NCBI GenBank assembly: GCA_037903355.1
Contig: JBAJFE010000014.1
Span: 6,138,001-6,202,000, forward strand
Direction of reading: 5' to 3'
Source: Trichuris trichiura
Taxonomy: Eukaryota > Nematoda > Enoplea > Trichinellida > Trichuridae
Length of the DNA stretch: 64,000 nucleotides
The notes beneath the pieces are model-generated. The model saw nothing but the letters and a program-made list of their open reading frames with translations, had not been told where the DNA came from and did not search any database. A program made the translations under genes and the position numbers. Below, one piece after another: positions 11,441 through 23,110 of the stretch (positions are counted from its first letter, which is position 1; each line of letters begins with the position of its first letter).

Positions 11441-13439
11441 GTACGTCAGCAATGAGCACAGTCACTTCAATAGTACTGCATGTCACAACGGTACCTTATA
11501 ACCAGGTTGATGGCCATCCACTGTAGGGTTAGATTAAAATCACAGGATGCTGCCAAGCAGGTACCAAAACTCAACACCTCTCTCCAAATTCTAATCCTGC
11601 CCTACTAACAAGGCCTAGGTGAGATGATCAGACATTTGGGCAAGGCTAAAAATCTCAAAGTGTATTTAAAGTCATGCCGCAACACGCGGCCAATTCAAAA
11701 AAACGGTAAGCTTAGGATGTCCAATCAGCTTTCTCAGAGTTGCTTTCGCAATTCAACCAGCAGCTGCTATGTCGTGTATATCGATGGACAATTTGAGAAA
11801 TTCAAGGACAACCTCGAAAATGCGGTAAGGTACAAGAATGTAATAAACAAAGCGCGAACAGCAAACAAAAAAAATTCTCTAAGTTGGAACCTAGGACAGC
11901 TTTGAAAGAGCTGAAGGGAAAATCAACAGTGCTGAAGCACATAGCAATGGGCCAATCAGCCATAAAACCAACGAATTGAGATAAAGAAAGCCATTTCATG
12001 CGTTGAAAAATAAAAGCCTTTTGTAAACAGAAAAGTCTTACAATCTTCGTCTGGAAAAGGGCAATGGAGCGTCCATCAGTGAGTTTGTTAAACGCCATTC
12101 ACCGGATCAGGAGTTGACATGTCGATAGAATCAGGTTGACTTCAGGAAATACAAAAAAAGATCTGACAAAGTTGTTCTATATAAAGATGATACAATTGAT
12201 CGCGTACTTTTTCAGGCTGATGAAGGAGTTAGTCTATTCTGAAAACTCCACTTCACATTCCAGCTGCCAAGTAAATTGCCATTGTTAAGCTTTTGCGCAG
12301 TTTCAAAGGAAGAACGTTGAATAGAAGACAGACTGCACGTACTGATCTTAGCCAGATAATGTAGACCGTTTTTCAGAAATAGAGTAACTGGGTCTGTCTG
12401 TGTCGCACCAGAAATACTGCATTCTAGCATATAATTTGACTTAATGTTTGTTTTTCCCAACGCATTCTTTTGCATAGTATACTTTTTCTTTTTCAGTTTT
12501 AATTTTTGCTTCCTTTAATTTCTTTCACCTCATTCCTTCATTGCTGTGTGTTTCATGCCCAGAATAAGCACGCTTGCTCCATCCTTTAATGTCTTCGCGT
12601 AACAATTCAATCCGGAAGGAATTTCTCCGCCGTTCTTCTCTCTCCCTCATCCAGTGTTTTCTACATTAGGTTAACTTACTATACACAGTGGGTCCTCCAA
12701 TTACAATGGGTTCAGACTCAAAACAGATTCGGTAGTGGCACACGCTTGTTTTTAAATGTATGATTTGTTCTTTCCTAACGTTAGCGATTAGCCGTATGGT
12801 TTTACAATGCGCTCCCGCTGCAGATAACTGCAACCCAGTTAGTCATATGAACATTAGGATGAACATTCGATAATTATGGAATGTGCCGCCTAGGTTACTT
12901 GAATATTCTGCTCTGTGCTTTTCTGTTTCACACTGTTCGAGAATACCGTTTGCTTGATAAAGGATCGGCAGTTTCTTTTCATTTGTAAAAGTCGCTTTCC
13001 TATGCTACTGACGTTTAGCGATAAGTGCAAATAGCCAAATAACGAATGCTCAAGTGATGACAGGCAGATATCAGTAAGAACAAGAAAATTGGTCATAAAT
13101 GTGTAGTGTGTTAGAGTTCTCAGAACACACTCTCCTATTTACACATTTTGACATCTTTTCACGCTCACGCAAACGTTTAGCTTGACATGGAAAGACATTG
13201 AGTTCTGAATACTCCAATAAATTGAGTACGTCTAATAACTGTTTTCGTCTTTGCTCGTAATTACCAATTCATCTGTTGGTTAGGCACCCGTTCTTTTATC
13301 ACTAACACAGTTCGCTGTAGGAAGACAGTAGCTTATCACAGGTATTAATAGTACGCAATTCCATGATACCCGCGAAGTCCCTGTTGTGTGCTGTTTTTAC
13401 TGAAAAGAATAAGAGGAAGCTAATTACTCTTTAGACAAA

Positions 13440-13972
13440 ATTCAAACTCAAAGTTAGGAAGAAAATTAAGTTTCAGAGTCTTTTTCAAGAATTTCCCCAA
13501 TCTCAGATCAATTCTTCGTACGGACAAAAGAGAAATTCCTGCGAACGAAAAAACAGGCCTAGTATAAGCGATCGAGTGTACTTGTTCAGGAGTTCACATT
13601 GGAGAAACAGGCACTACTCTAGAACACGGATTCAACGAACACATAAGGAAGCTCAACAATTATAACAACCCAAGAAACAACGTCCACAATAATGGCGCCC
13701 CAATAGCTCATCGTGGAAGACCGATATTGAATTCAATATTTACCATGAAAAAAACGATACAACCTTCCGCTGTAGTAGAACACGCGGCGCGTTGCAAACA
13801 GCCCCTCCAACCCAAGGTCTTATGCTATGAAAGTAACGTAAGTTTACGAAGAATTAAAGAAGCCCTTTACGTTAGACACAATATGACTTACAACCGTGAT
13901 CAAGGGGCAGATATAAGTGATCTATGGACAAATATTATCACACGCTGCATTTGCTGCTCACTAAATGGGTGA
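13440..13972 (+). pseudogene. Penelope-like element: RT-endonuclease linker and GIY-YIG domain
   Basis: Translation from about 13472 reads FRVFFKNFPNLRSILRTDKR and then EIPANEKTGLV, a stop (TAA 13565-13567), AIECTCSGVHIGETGTTLEH, EHIRKLNNYNN and, at the C-terminus, EALYVRHNMTYNRDQG. This is the linker and GIY-YIG endonuclease region of a Penelope-like retroelement. The stop replaces the tyrosine expected in the GIY motif (GLVY-AIEC), so the nuclease is broken exactly at a catalytic residue. HIGETG stands for the YIG block. The frame ends TGA at 13972. The reverse-transcriptase domain is not recognisable upstream. A family A ribozyme lies 330 bp downstream in the same orientation, as expected for the element's pseudo-LTR. 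Confidence 0.82.
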
Positions 13973-14299
13973 CATACAAAAGCACCTGGAAAAAGTTAAG
14001 AAACAAGTCATTAACAAATATGAAAAAATGGATAGAACTACATTACTTGGAACAGACAAGAAACAAATTCACAAACATGGAACACAAAAATGGATAAAAA
14101 ACGTGAATCGACGATGGAAGAAAATCAAAAAATAAATCAGTTTGTACACACAAACAATTCTACAAGGTATACGGATCAAGGAAATTGGCAGCTGATAGAC
14201 ACAGAAGACACCTCCAACAGAAAACTTCAAAACTCTCGTTTTAAACCGTTAAAAACGAGTGAAGGTTGACCTCGCTTCGCAAATTACCTTCATCTTATG

Positions 14300-14342
14300 A
14301 CCGCTGAAGACGGGTCACGACTGACCCGAAAGCCCCGGAGAT
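14300..14342 (+). ncRNA. Hammerhead-ribozyme motif (family A), downstream of GIY-YIG ORF
   Basis: The motif reads CCGCTGAAGA, C, GGGTC, ACGACT loop, GACCC, GAAA, then the palindrome-like GCCCCGGAG and GATTAAAGTTATT. It is followed by AACGGGAC and CCGTAATAATGG, the family A tail. Position and strand link the ribozyme to the Penelope-like coding remnant just upstream. Confidence 0.82.
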
Positions 14343-14559
14343 TAAAGTTATTTTACATATAACGGGACATTCACTCCGTAATAATGGCACTTCATTATGA
14401 AAATTCAGCCTAATCGCACAGCAAGAAAATGGCAGACTGGTAACGGGTATCGCAAGTAAGTTACAGCTTCTGCACTCGGCGAGCTCAGCATTTTAAACGG
14501 CAAAAGCGAATCATTCGTGCAGTGAAAGCGTCAGTGCAAGACAGGCTATCATCACTAAG

Positions 14560-15480
14560 AACAGAACTAAAATGGTAGATGATATGAAAGAATTAGTAGT
14601 CATATAAAGAGACAGATGCTAAAGAAAATTCCTCATGACTACCCAGGAACATGCAAGAATTCTTTCTAATGCTTAGAGAGCGGGACCCAGATCTTATGCA
14701 TGTGCAAATGTTTAGAGCAAGTCGCGGGTGGTTTCTGCGTTTCAAAAGGCGTCATGATTTTCATATGTAAACATCCTCGGTGAGTCAGCATACGATGAAA
14801 ATATTGCAAGTGCTGTAGCTATTAAGGACAAATGGGACCAGATAATTGCAGACAAAGAATATTTGCCAGAAGACGTATTCAACGTTGATGAAATGAACTT
14901 GTTTCAGAAGCGCACGCCAGAACGTACTTCCATTCAACAACGGCTTATTGCGATTTCAGGATACAAAATGAATGTCGGCAGGCTGTAGAACGCCATTTTT
15001 GTGCGGAAATATAGTAGGATTCAACTTTTTTTCCTTTCTTGATCTACCAATCAGAGCACCCTAGACTTTCAAAGAATGTAAACAAAACTAAGTTTCCCAT
15101 TTATCGTTGTCAGAACAAGGAAATCTCGATGACACTACCACTACTTGAGGGTTGGTTTCTAAACTTTTATACCAGAGACGAGACAATGTTGCAGCCACAG
15201 GAACCTACGGTTTAGGATTCTTTGGATGTTAGACGGTTCACTCAGGCATCCACAATACATCAGCGAAACGCTTCCTGGCACAGAAACTGTTTATTTGCTG
15301 CCGAACACGAATACATTTATTCGAGCAACGGAGCAAGGAGCAATAACTGCTTTCAAAGCATACTGCTGTATCAAGTGCTCATGGATAGACAGTGCTACAA
15401 ATTACCTGCAGATCGTGAAGGACGAGTGGCACGATAGAGAGAGGTTACGAAGGAACGGTGGACGCCAAAAGGTGTAATTG
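14560..15480 (+). pseudogene. Tigger/pogo-type transposase pseudogene
   Basis: Three separated blocks in plus-strand frames match Tigger transposases in the right order. SRGWFLRFKRRHDFH (about 14720-14765) is the CENP-B-type HTH region. FNVDEMNLFQKRTPERTS (about 14880-14935) is the first catalytic Asp block. HPQYISETLPGTETVYLLPN (from 15245), then TNTFIRATEQGAITAFKAYCC, corresponds to the family's PNTTSLIQPMDQGVI..FK..Y block. Stops and frame changes separate them, so no protein can be made. It immediately follows the Penelope tail. Confidence 0.75.
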
Positions 15481-18400
15481 GAGCGATAATGTGCTAGGGG
15501 AACAGCAAGGGATCAGGGGACACTGAGAAGCTGAGGCGGGGATCAGTACGCCTCTACCGTGTGCCCTGAGGCGCAGCTGCACTGCGCCCGTAGGTACCGC
15601 AACTGTGCTGAATTGAACTCTGGATCGCTAAAGCATACCTGCTATTAGTCACCCCGCCGAACCGCGGATGCTCGGTCGCAAGTGCGGCAATACTGATAAT
15701 AGCGATGGTAAATGACTCGCCTTTTATTTGATTTGCTCCTTTTGCTGACAGCAGGTGCCTTTCTGGGTCTCCACTAAGAGCAGATGCCATTCTGGGACTC
15801 CCTTTTCAACAAAAACTACTCATTCTTCATTCCTGCTGCGTAAATAGCCGCGCATTTTTTCCAGCGTTTCCAAGAATGGCACAAGGCTATGGTCAGTTCT
15901 GGCCACAAAAGCAAATCCCGTCTTCGTATTCTTGACCATGGTCTGTTGTAAAAAGGCTGCGATTCTTCCTCCCTTCGTCATCGTTAGCCGAGCATTGTTT
16001 CAGCGCCATTGCTGACCTCGTAACAAGGAAACGCAATCGCTTACAAATAGCCAGTCGAAGGAATCACGGATTTGCCTGACGAGAATGGATTCTGACATAG
16101 AGGATTTAGTTTTCTCGCATGTGCATGACCAGTCTCTGTAACGCTGGTTTTGAATGACGTGAAGTGGTAAAGTAATGCAGACTGGCAAAGCGCAGTTATG
16201 AACATGCAGCTAATGAAACTGAAAATGGCGTGAAAGTAGTGGCGAATACAAGCTGACATGGAAGTCGCTGAAAAAATGCCCCTCTTCACCCTTGCATCTT
16301 TTTTTCCCATTCACCGCGAGAGCTGGTAGAACGGTTATGCGCAGGCGAGCGGTGGCGAGCTCAGAGCATGAACAGGGGTCAGTGGCGGGTGAGCTCAGCC
16401 GTGAGAAATACTGCATTACACTGTTCAGACTTGGCTTTTGAGTAAACTCTAGAAGATGCTGAATCTGTTCAGACATTCCCTGAATCTTGGAAAATGTTTA
16501 CAATTTTAAAAACAAATCGGAGTGTCGCTGCTGCATGGAAAGAAATCAATGTATGAAAGACACTTGCAAGAACGCCTCTAAAATATGAGTGACGCGTTCG
16601 AAGATCTCAACAAAAACTCTGCAACTGACAGAATAATGAGCGACAGCCTACTGAGACTTGGAAGAGAGCGCAGTTAGGCCTAAATGAAGAGAAGATTCAT
16701 CAGCTTGTTTGCATGGAGGTTGAGAAGCCTATGAACGAGGGCCTAACTGAGTTGGAGAAAAAAGATGAGAGGAAGTTGAGGCCAAGCAACAAATTCATAT
16801 CTGAAATAACGAGGAAGTTCACAGCAAAAAACTGGCTGTGGCGTTTACTATTATAAGCAGCCCCGTACAGATCGGTAAAGACATAGACGACCGTTGCGTA
16901 TGACTTGCGTAAGCTGATCGACAGATTCAAGATGGTCACGCTTGCTACACAAAAACAAATAAGGGAATAAAGAAGAATATAAAAGTAGAACTTCACGCCT
17001 TTCTAAGGTAGCCTACACCTGGTGCACCGTCAATCGACACAGGAACGCCTTCTTGCAACTATCGTAGAGACAAGAAAGTTTATGGGTTTGTCACTGTGGC
17101 ATTACTATCTTCTTGCAGTATTGCTGGAGTGAATCGAACATTGTCTCGGATCAGTGAACTCTCGTATACATATGCACATTAATAGTTCCCACAAACGGAT
17201 TGATGTTTTTCTACCTTCACAACAAAATTGCTGTATTATATGGCAGGCTCGAACGGCATAATTTATCTTAGCCGTACGCTAATTTAAAAGTTTAGCCTTG
17301 TTGAGACAGGCTGCACGAACCTTAGGAGCTCAGGAGGTTCTGACCTTCACTGTAAGACCGTTTAAAACTAAGGGCATCCCATCGGCGCCGCCGTTCCAAC
17401 GCTGAAATCGGTTCAGCACTGTGCAGTTCTTCATATTAACTGTAAGAATAGATAGATGCCAACGATAGCACTGCACCAATGTATAGCCAGCGGAAAGCAA
17501 CTGGGGGACTCGCACCCTGCAAACCGACGCGATCAGGGTCAGCATTAAATGGATTGATTATGTCCCTCGACCTACGATAAAACGCTCGGAACGAAATAGC
17601 ATCGTAAATCAGGAACACCTGTATATTTATTCCATTCTGAAAGTTCGTTAATTTTTCTTCTTTCAACTATTCATTCTTACCTTTTTCTTCCCACCATCTC
17701 TTTAGAAAATAAAGCAAGAAAAACTAGAGGATGAAGAAGCATGTAACGTAAAAAAGGAAGAATGGCGCTCAAAAAATACAAGGTCAAAAAAGAACCATGA
17801 AAAAAAATCTTATAAAACAAATAGAAAACAACATTGAAATCTCTGGTTGGGCACGGACAGATAAGACACACGAATTCTGAAAAAATCTCAACCGTTCATT
17901 CGCAAACTACGTGTTCTTATTGCCTTGTTATCTAAGCTGCGTAGGCATCGCACTAACTCTTCTGGCGGAACAAGGTGAGTCTTGAAAGCTACGGGGGAAA
18001 CTTCTAACATGCTTTAACTCAACAAGGTAACCGACAATGCTTTTTGTTAATAGCAAACTATCGTATTCGGAGGAAATTAGCCACGAATAGGCTACTCATG
18101 TTATCTTCTGCATTTAATCCCTGAAAAAATTATCTTACAGAAGCTTCAGTACCTCCGGAAAAGTACACTTGTTTTTTATGTGGTAGTTATGCCTTTCTAA
18201 GTCTTACTCCAAACTAACAGTCGCCCGGAACAGCTCAAAAAATAAGCTAAACTTGGAAAAACGGCTAAATCAGTGAATTGAGTCAAAAATCGACTCTTAT
18301 AATGTTTCAAATTATGTTAATCAACACAACTTTTATCGGCGTGAACTTGAATCCCGTTTCTTTCATGAAAGCGGGATTGAGTCTGCGTCAGTTGCTTAAG

Positions 18401-18935
18401 AGTGTTCGGTAGGATCGACTGGTTTAAGAACTGTTTAACGAAACTGACGGACTAAACAGCACAGATAACTCCGTGCTGCACGGCACCTCAAAGATAGAGT
18501 ACGAGTAGCTCCACATGATACAGAAAAAGAAATGTATGCAGTGAAGCATTCTTATTGTTGGCTTTGTCTTGCACGAGGTTGAGTGCTAATTTATGTGCTC
18601 ATACTCCAGACTTCAATCAGTAAGCTACTGACAGCGGAAGAAGAGACAAGCAAGAAAAGCTTACTGTTTAAAAGCTTGCTTATGCAGAATAGGTGAAAGG
18701 TTTATTCACTTGGAGCTATCCATGGAAGCACAATTTCACACACGAAATAATATTACGTCACACAGCGTACGTTATTAATTTAATAAAGAATTAGAAGATA
18801 GTTTTATTCTTCGTTTAGTCTAGGCACATCTAATCCCTGCGTCGTTCTTGGCAAAGCTAATAGTCGAGTTGGGGTATGAAATTTATCAACCTTCATATCT
18901 CGATTTGATTCATTATGCTTCAGCGTATGCTGTTT
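15481..18935. other. Non-coding stretch with one dispersed repeat
   Basis: No supported gene is seen. About 16560-16975 is the only recognisable part: it is a diverged copy of 21880-22330, including the blocks GCAAAAAACTGG and AGATTCAAGAT. The rest is intronic or intergenic sequence with scattered stops in all frames. Confidence 0.5.
16560..16975 (+). repeat. Dispersed repeat, copy 1
   Basis: This is a diverged copy of 21880-22330 on the same strand. Aligned landmarks include TCGAAGATCTCAACAAAAAC versus TGAAGATTTTAATAAAGATA, GCAAAAAACTGGCTG versus GCAAAAAACTGGTTG, and GACAGATTCAAGATGG versus GATAAGTTCAAGATAA. Translations of both (NWLW.., NWLR..) look like decayed coding sequence, perhaps a transposon, but the family is not identified. 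Confidence 0.55.
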
Positions 18936-18939
18936 TTTC

Positions 18940-19432
18940 TCCTAAAACTTTTTTCCGATACTTTCAACCCGTTTTTGAAAATTCTTAGAAGAAGAAGGAA
19001 ATTAAAAAACACCTGTTAAGAAAAACAACGAAGAAAAGTGGGCAACGAACGATGGAGAAGAAAGAAGACGGAGTGGGGAAAAGAAGAGGGTTTAAAGCGC
19101 GATTGCTTAAAACAGACGGCTATACGTCGTTTGCTTACTCGTTGCTCCTCTTTTGATAGTGTGCCGCGGTCGTGGAAGGTCGGTTGGGTGCTCGCTACAA
19201 AGTCTGACTGGCTAGGTGGGACCAATGCCCGACGAGTCAAGATAGACCTGACGGTTGCAGTCTCCGCCAAGGTCGGTCGGATGGAGCAGCTTGCTAACAT
19301 AAAGACCCACCCGACGGGCGGCACAAACTGCGCTAATGACGGGCCACGGCGAGGCCCGAAAGCGTCGCGTTAAACGTTCATGCAAGAAACCTTACTTTAA
19401 AAACGGGCTGAAAAATCCCGCTATGAAGAGAT
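18940..19432 (+). mobile_element. Family C element: inverted termini and internal hammerhead
   Basis: The left end (CTTTCAACCCGTTTTTGAAA near 18961) and the right end (TTTAAAAACGGGCTGAAAAA near 19396) are inverted repeats of each other. The 180 bp before the ribozyme is clearly related to 57490-57660 (GGTCGGTTGG, CTCCGCCAAGGTCGGTCGGA, GGAGCAGCTTGC, CATAAAGACCCACCCGACGG). It is non-coding; overlapping frames on both strands here are by-products of its GC-rich composition. Confidence 0.65.
19329..19371 (+). ncRNA. Hammerhead-like motif (family C), core G changed
   Basis: The box reads CTAATGA instead of CTGATGA, then C, stem II GGGCC with GGCCC, GAAA and GCGTCGCG. The stem differs from the family C copy at 57.66 kb but pairs, which supports structure. 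The changed core G suggests loss of cleavage. Confidence 0.6.
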
Positions 19433-19990
19433 TAGAACAAAATTGTTAAGAAGAAAAGAGAAAAATAGAATCAACGCATGCTGAAGTAAACGTGAGCTGG
19501 AGATATCTAGAGCGCCGTTAGCTTTTCCTAATTTACTTAGGATAAAAGAAAATCATTCTGAAGGCTGTGCAGAACTGGTTACTGGAAAGTACACTTCCTA
19601 CCATTCACCCACATTTTTTGTGGCAGGGTAACTCCCACTATTTTATCAGAATAGCAGAGTGTTCATCTAATAGAATGCTCAAGATTTACCATTCCTCGAC
19701 GTACAGCAAAAACATTAACATATAAAAAAGATAAATGAGTGACAACTGCAGTACTTTCAGTGCCATACGTGGGCTATCCCATGAGTAGCTGTTTATATAT
19801 GTCGATGTACTGGCTTTTGAATCACGCCGTGCATATATACTCCAACTGATCCAAAAGTAATTACGTAGGGACATTACAGTAAGTTATGGAATTATCCGTA
19901 TGATAAATTTTACGTTTCCACATTTAAAGGAAAATAACCAGAAGTGCAGGAAAAATACCTGAATAAAATGTAAAATTTTGGCGTACTTAC

Positions 19991-21360
19991 AAGACATCTG
20001 TCATACTGCTCAGCGTCTTCTGTAGTACATTCTTCCACTGGAAGATTTTTTGTTTCTTCCATGACTACTGTACTGACTTGTCCATCTAGCTGTGCATTCA
20101 ACTTTAGCCCAGTGGTAATTAACTGTCGTGGGCAGCTAAGAGTTTTTTGCACCATAAAAGTTAGTGATAAGAGGAACGTCAAGCTAGAGTCCCCAACTTG
20201 CACACAGTTTGCAGATTCATGCAATGAGACGCAGTCCAGATATTTTTGCGCAATTTCAATCACACTGCAGAGATGTTCTCTTGACTTTGCTGAATGATTC
20301 AGTGTCATATCTTCTCCATAAAAGCAAGTGCCACTTTGCCCCTGATACTTTACAGAAACTTGGTCGCAAACAGCACTGCGATTAGTCCAACTGCCCGTTT
20401 TTTCAAATGAGCACAATCGGTTAATCTGTTCAGCTAGTTTGTCGGCTATTTTAGAAACATAGCAACTGTGAGAATCTCCCTTGTCCGTCCATTTTAAGCA
20501 GTCCATAAGTGGATTGATGTGGGCACACAACTGTCCTGTGAAAGTAGACTTTAGCACTTCCCCAGGGAATTCAAAGCTGTAGGCTGCTTGACTGAGGTAT
20601 TCAATTACGTGACGAAATTCTGATAAGCACAGTCTCGGGTTATGCTGAACAAGCTCTTTGCAAACAGGTACAGGCAGTGCGGTGGTCAATTGCTCGTCCG
20701 TCATTTCGCTTATTTTTGAGTCAGAAAAATTGCCCCATTGCATTTCTGTCGCTAAATTTTCTTGATCGGTGGAAGTGCACTGGTTTTCAGAAATTAGATA
20801 CAGCGTTTCACCAATCGCACGCCGAATTATTTCTTCATCTGGAATGGTGCACTTAACATCCAGGCTTGCAACAGCACATTTCAGTTGCCTATAAGCGCTT
20901 AACAAAATTTCGCAGGGAAATCCAGGCGATCTATTTGGGTTTAATGGCAGTTGTATGGAAGGATCACATTCACGGGTTTTGTTCCAACATTCTAAATTCA
21001 TCGGATCATCAGCAAGAGGTAACAGAAGCTCGCAAGAATATGTATAAATGAGACCATCGTGGACTGTTTCATTTAAGCATGGCTCAGAACTACTGCTGCT
21101 TAACAGCTCTTCACAATTCAATAACTTTTCATAGTCGGCGCAAACGTTTTTAAGAGTATTGAACTCAGTATGATTCATAAACAAGAGGTTCACTGGTCGG
21201 AACTGCAACAATAGTCTATCTGTAACGCGATGAAGCTCCAGGCACTTTTCCACTGCTTGTCTCTGCTCATTGGAGCAGACATTTGAAACGGCCACAGAGC
21301 GTTCATTTCTTGTAAAGTGGAAGGAAGTTTCTCGAATGTTAGGAAGGTGATTTCTTGCTT
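19991..21360 (-). CDS. Cys-rich modular ectodomain gene, most 5' visible exon
   Basis: This is a 1,370-bp exon (2 nt plus 456 codons) bounded by acceptor TTGTTTTCAG (before 21360) and donor CTT|GTAAGT (19991/19990). It carries at least two tandem modules of about 210 residues. In each, a VC...C pair is followed by long helical-looking spacers, a LC..Y..LL.C or LC..I..LMDC pair, and a later C-C pair; compare NVCADYEKLLNC with QLCAHINPLMDC and HLCSVIEIAQKYLDC. Several NxS/T sites are present. It has no start codon or signal peptide, so at least one 5' exon ending in phase 1 lies further right and was not found. Exit phase 0 fits the exon at 9739. Confidence 0.8.
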
Positions 21361-21879
21361 CTGAAAACAAGTGTTTCAGTCATCACTGATTTGACAAACG
21401 CATTATTAAAAATTTTGAACAGCTGAGTTATCAATAAATATGGAAATAGAGAATAACTGCTTCTATCGTTACTACCGTATAATTTTTAACTTGACAGAAT
21501 CCTGATCGATCCTAAATGCTTGTTGATTCCCCTCTTGTATCACTGATGCCTTGGCACCACTTTTTGAATCAAGTAACAGATGCAGACCCTTAATACCGCC
21601 AACATGCACATACATAGTGGCGATACGGCGTTCGTTAATTGACTCCAAAGGTAACGCGAAGGCGTCAATCACCAGTTAACAGCTAATAGGCTATAGTAGA
21701 ATGTAATGCCAATGTTCCCGAGATAATCTTATGTGTTTGAAGGTGGGAGGTCTTGTAATGGGTGTGCAAGTTTTCAATAGGTATCGTACAGCGTGGTAAC
21801 CCAGCCTGTTAGTGAAAGGTCAAAAAATTCTTCCCCATTCCATCATGATTCAGAACATCAGCTGCTTGGTAATAGGCTG

Positions 21880-22330
21880 CTAAAGTTCAATTTCACGCAT
21901 GAAATTGTCTTTTCCACCGGTAATACTTTTAGAAGAAACGAAGGCTCATCTGAAGATTTTAATAAAGATACTCCAACTGACAAAAATATGACAAGATGGT
22001 AAGGCATGAAGATGAGCTACAATTAGAACTAGATGAAAAGGGTATTCATCACACTATCAGCACGTTCAAGGGCTTACGAACAAAAATCAAGCTGAGTTAG
22101 AAGAAAAAATAAAAGAAAGCCGAGGCAGAATGAAAATTAATAGCTGAAATAAAAAGAAAGGCGACAGCAAAAAACTGGTTGAGGAGTATTTCACTATAAG
22201 CATCAGCCCGCGGATGTTTGAAGAAGTGGATGCCAATGGAAAGATATTTAGAAAGGTTGATAGATAAGTTCAAGATAAACCCACTTGCTGCAGAGAAACG
22301 TATGGAGGAGCAAAGCTGAGCGAACAAACA
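21880..22330 (+). repeat. Dispersed repeat, copy 2
   Basis: Partner of 16560-16975. A broken plus-strand frame reads KRKATAKNWLRSISL followed by a Lys/Arg-rich segment (ERYLERLIDKFKINPLAAEK). It is probably an old transposon coding fragment of unknown class. Confidence 0.5.
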
Positions 22331-22511
22331 AAACATAATTTTCGCAGTTTGCAGTTCGTTTTGAACCAACGAAGCATTCTTTATTTGACTCAACAACTCC
22401 GTAAATCATGATCAAAGGCATGACGTTAGCAGAATCTGGACCAAGGTAACGAACAAATATTACTGCTGTTCAATCTGAGAACTTTTTTTTGTGACATGAC
22501 ATGCCACGTCA

Positions 22512-23110
22512 TCAGAGAAAGCTAATATCCTGGAGAGTGGGCAAGCAAACGACCAAAAGGAGATCAAAAGCAGGATGAAACCATAGACAGAAAAAAGAAG
22601 AAATAAGATGGGAAGAAAAAATAAGAGAAAAGCTTAAAACAGGAAAAACGAAGAGTTCGAATAAAAAGAAGAATAATAAACAAAGTAAAAAAAAAGAAGG
22701 GCCAGAAAAGGCTAGAAGAAGGCTGTAGAAACAAGAGCAACAAAAAGAAACAACAATGAGATAGGAACAAGCAAACAAACCAACCTTGAAGAAAGAAGAT
22801 AGAATGAAACATCAATGAAGAATACTAAAACGAAAATAGCAGAAAGGCAATGAAAAAAAAATAAAAACCAAGATAGAAGAAAAAACCAAAGAAAGACTAA
22901 AACAATAAGGGTAAAAAAAAGAAATGAAAGAATGAAGACAAAACGGAAAAGGTGGCAGAGGTACATCAATAAAAAGAACACAAAAGCACAAAAAGATACA
23001 GAAGAAAGAAGGACCAAGCAAGAAGACTGGAAAAGATGGGAAGAAGAAGAAAGGAACATCCAACTACACCAAGCATAAACGAAAGGAAAAATTAACACGA
23101 ACACAGGGTA
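22512..23110 (+). repeat. Long A/G-rich, T-poor tract
   Basis: About 600 bp is dominated by A and G with little T on the plus strand (for example GAAAAAATAAGAGAAAAG). It produces long, low-complexity Phe/Leu/Ser-rich minus-strand frames that are not genes. There is no clear repeat unit. Confidence 0.7.

Noticed and set aside
19016..19373. Frames of 102 and 111 codons on opposite strands
   Set aside because: Both lie over the non-coding family C ribozyme element and overlap each other.
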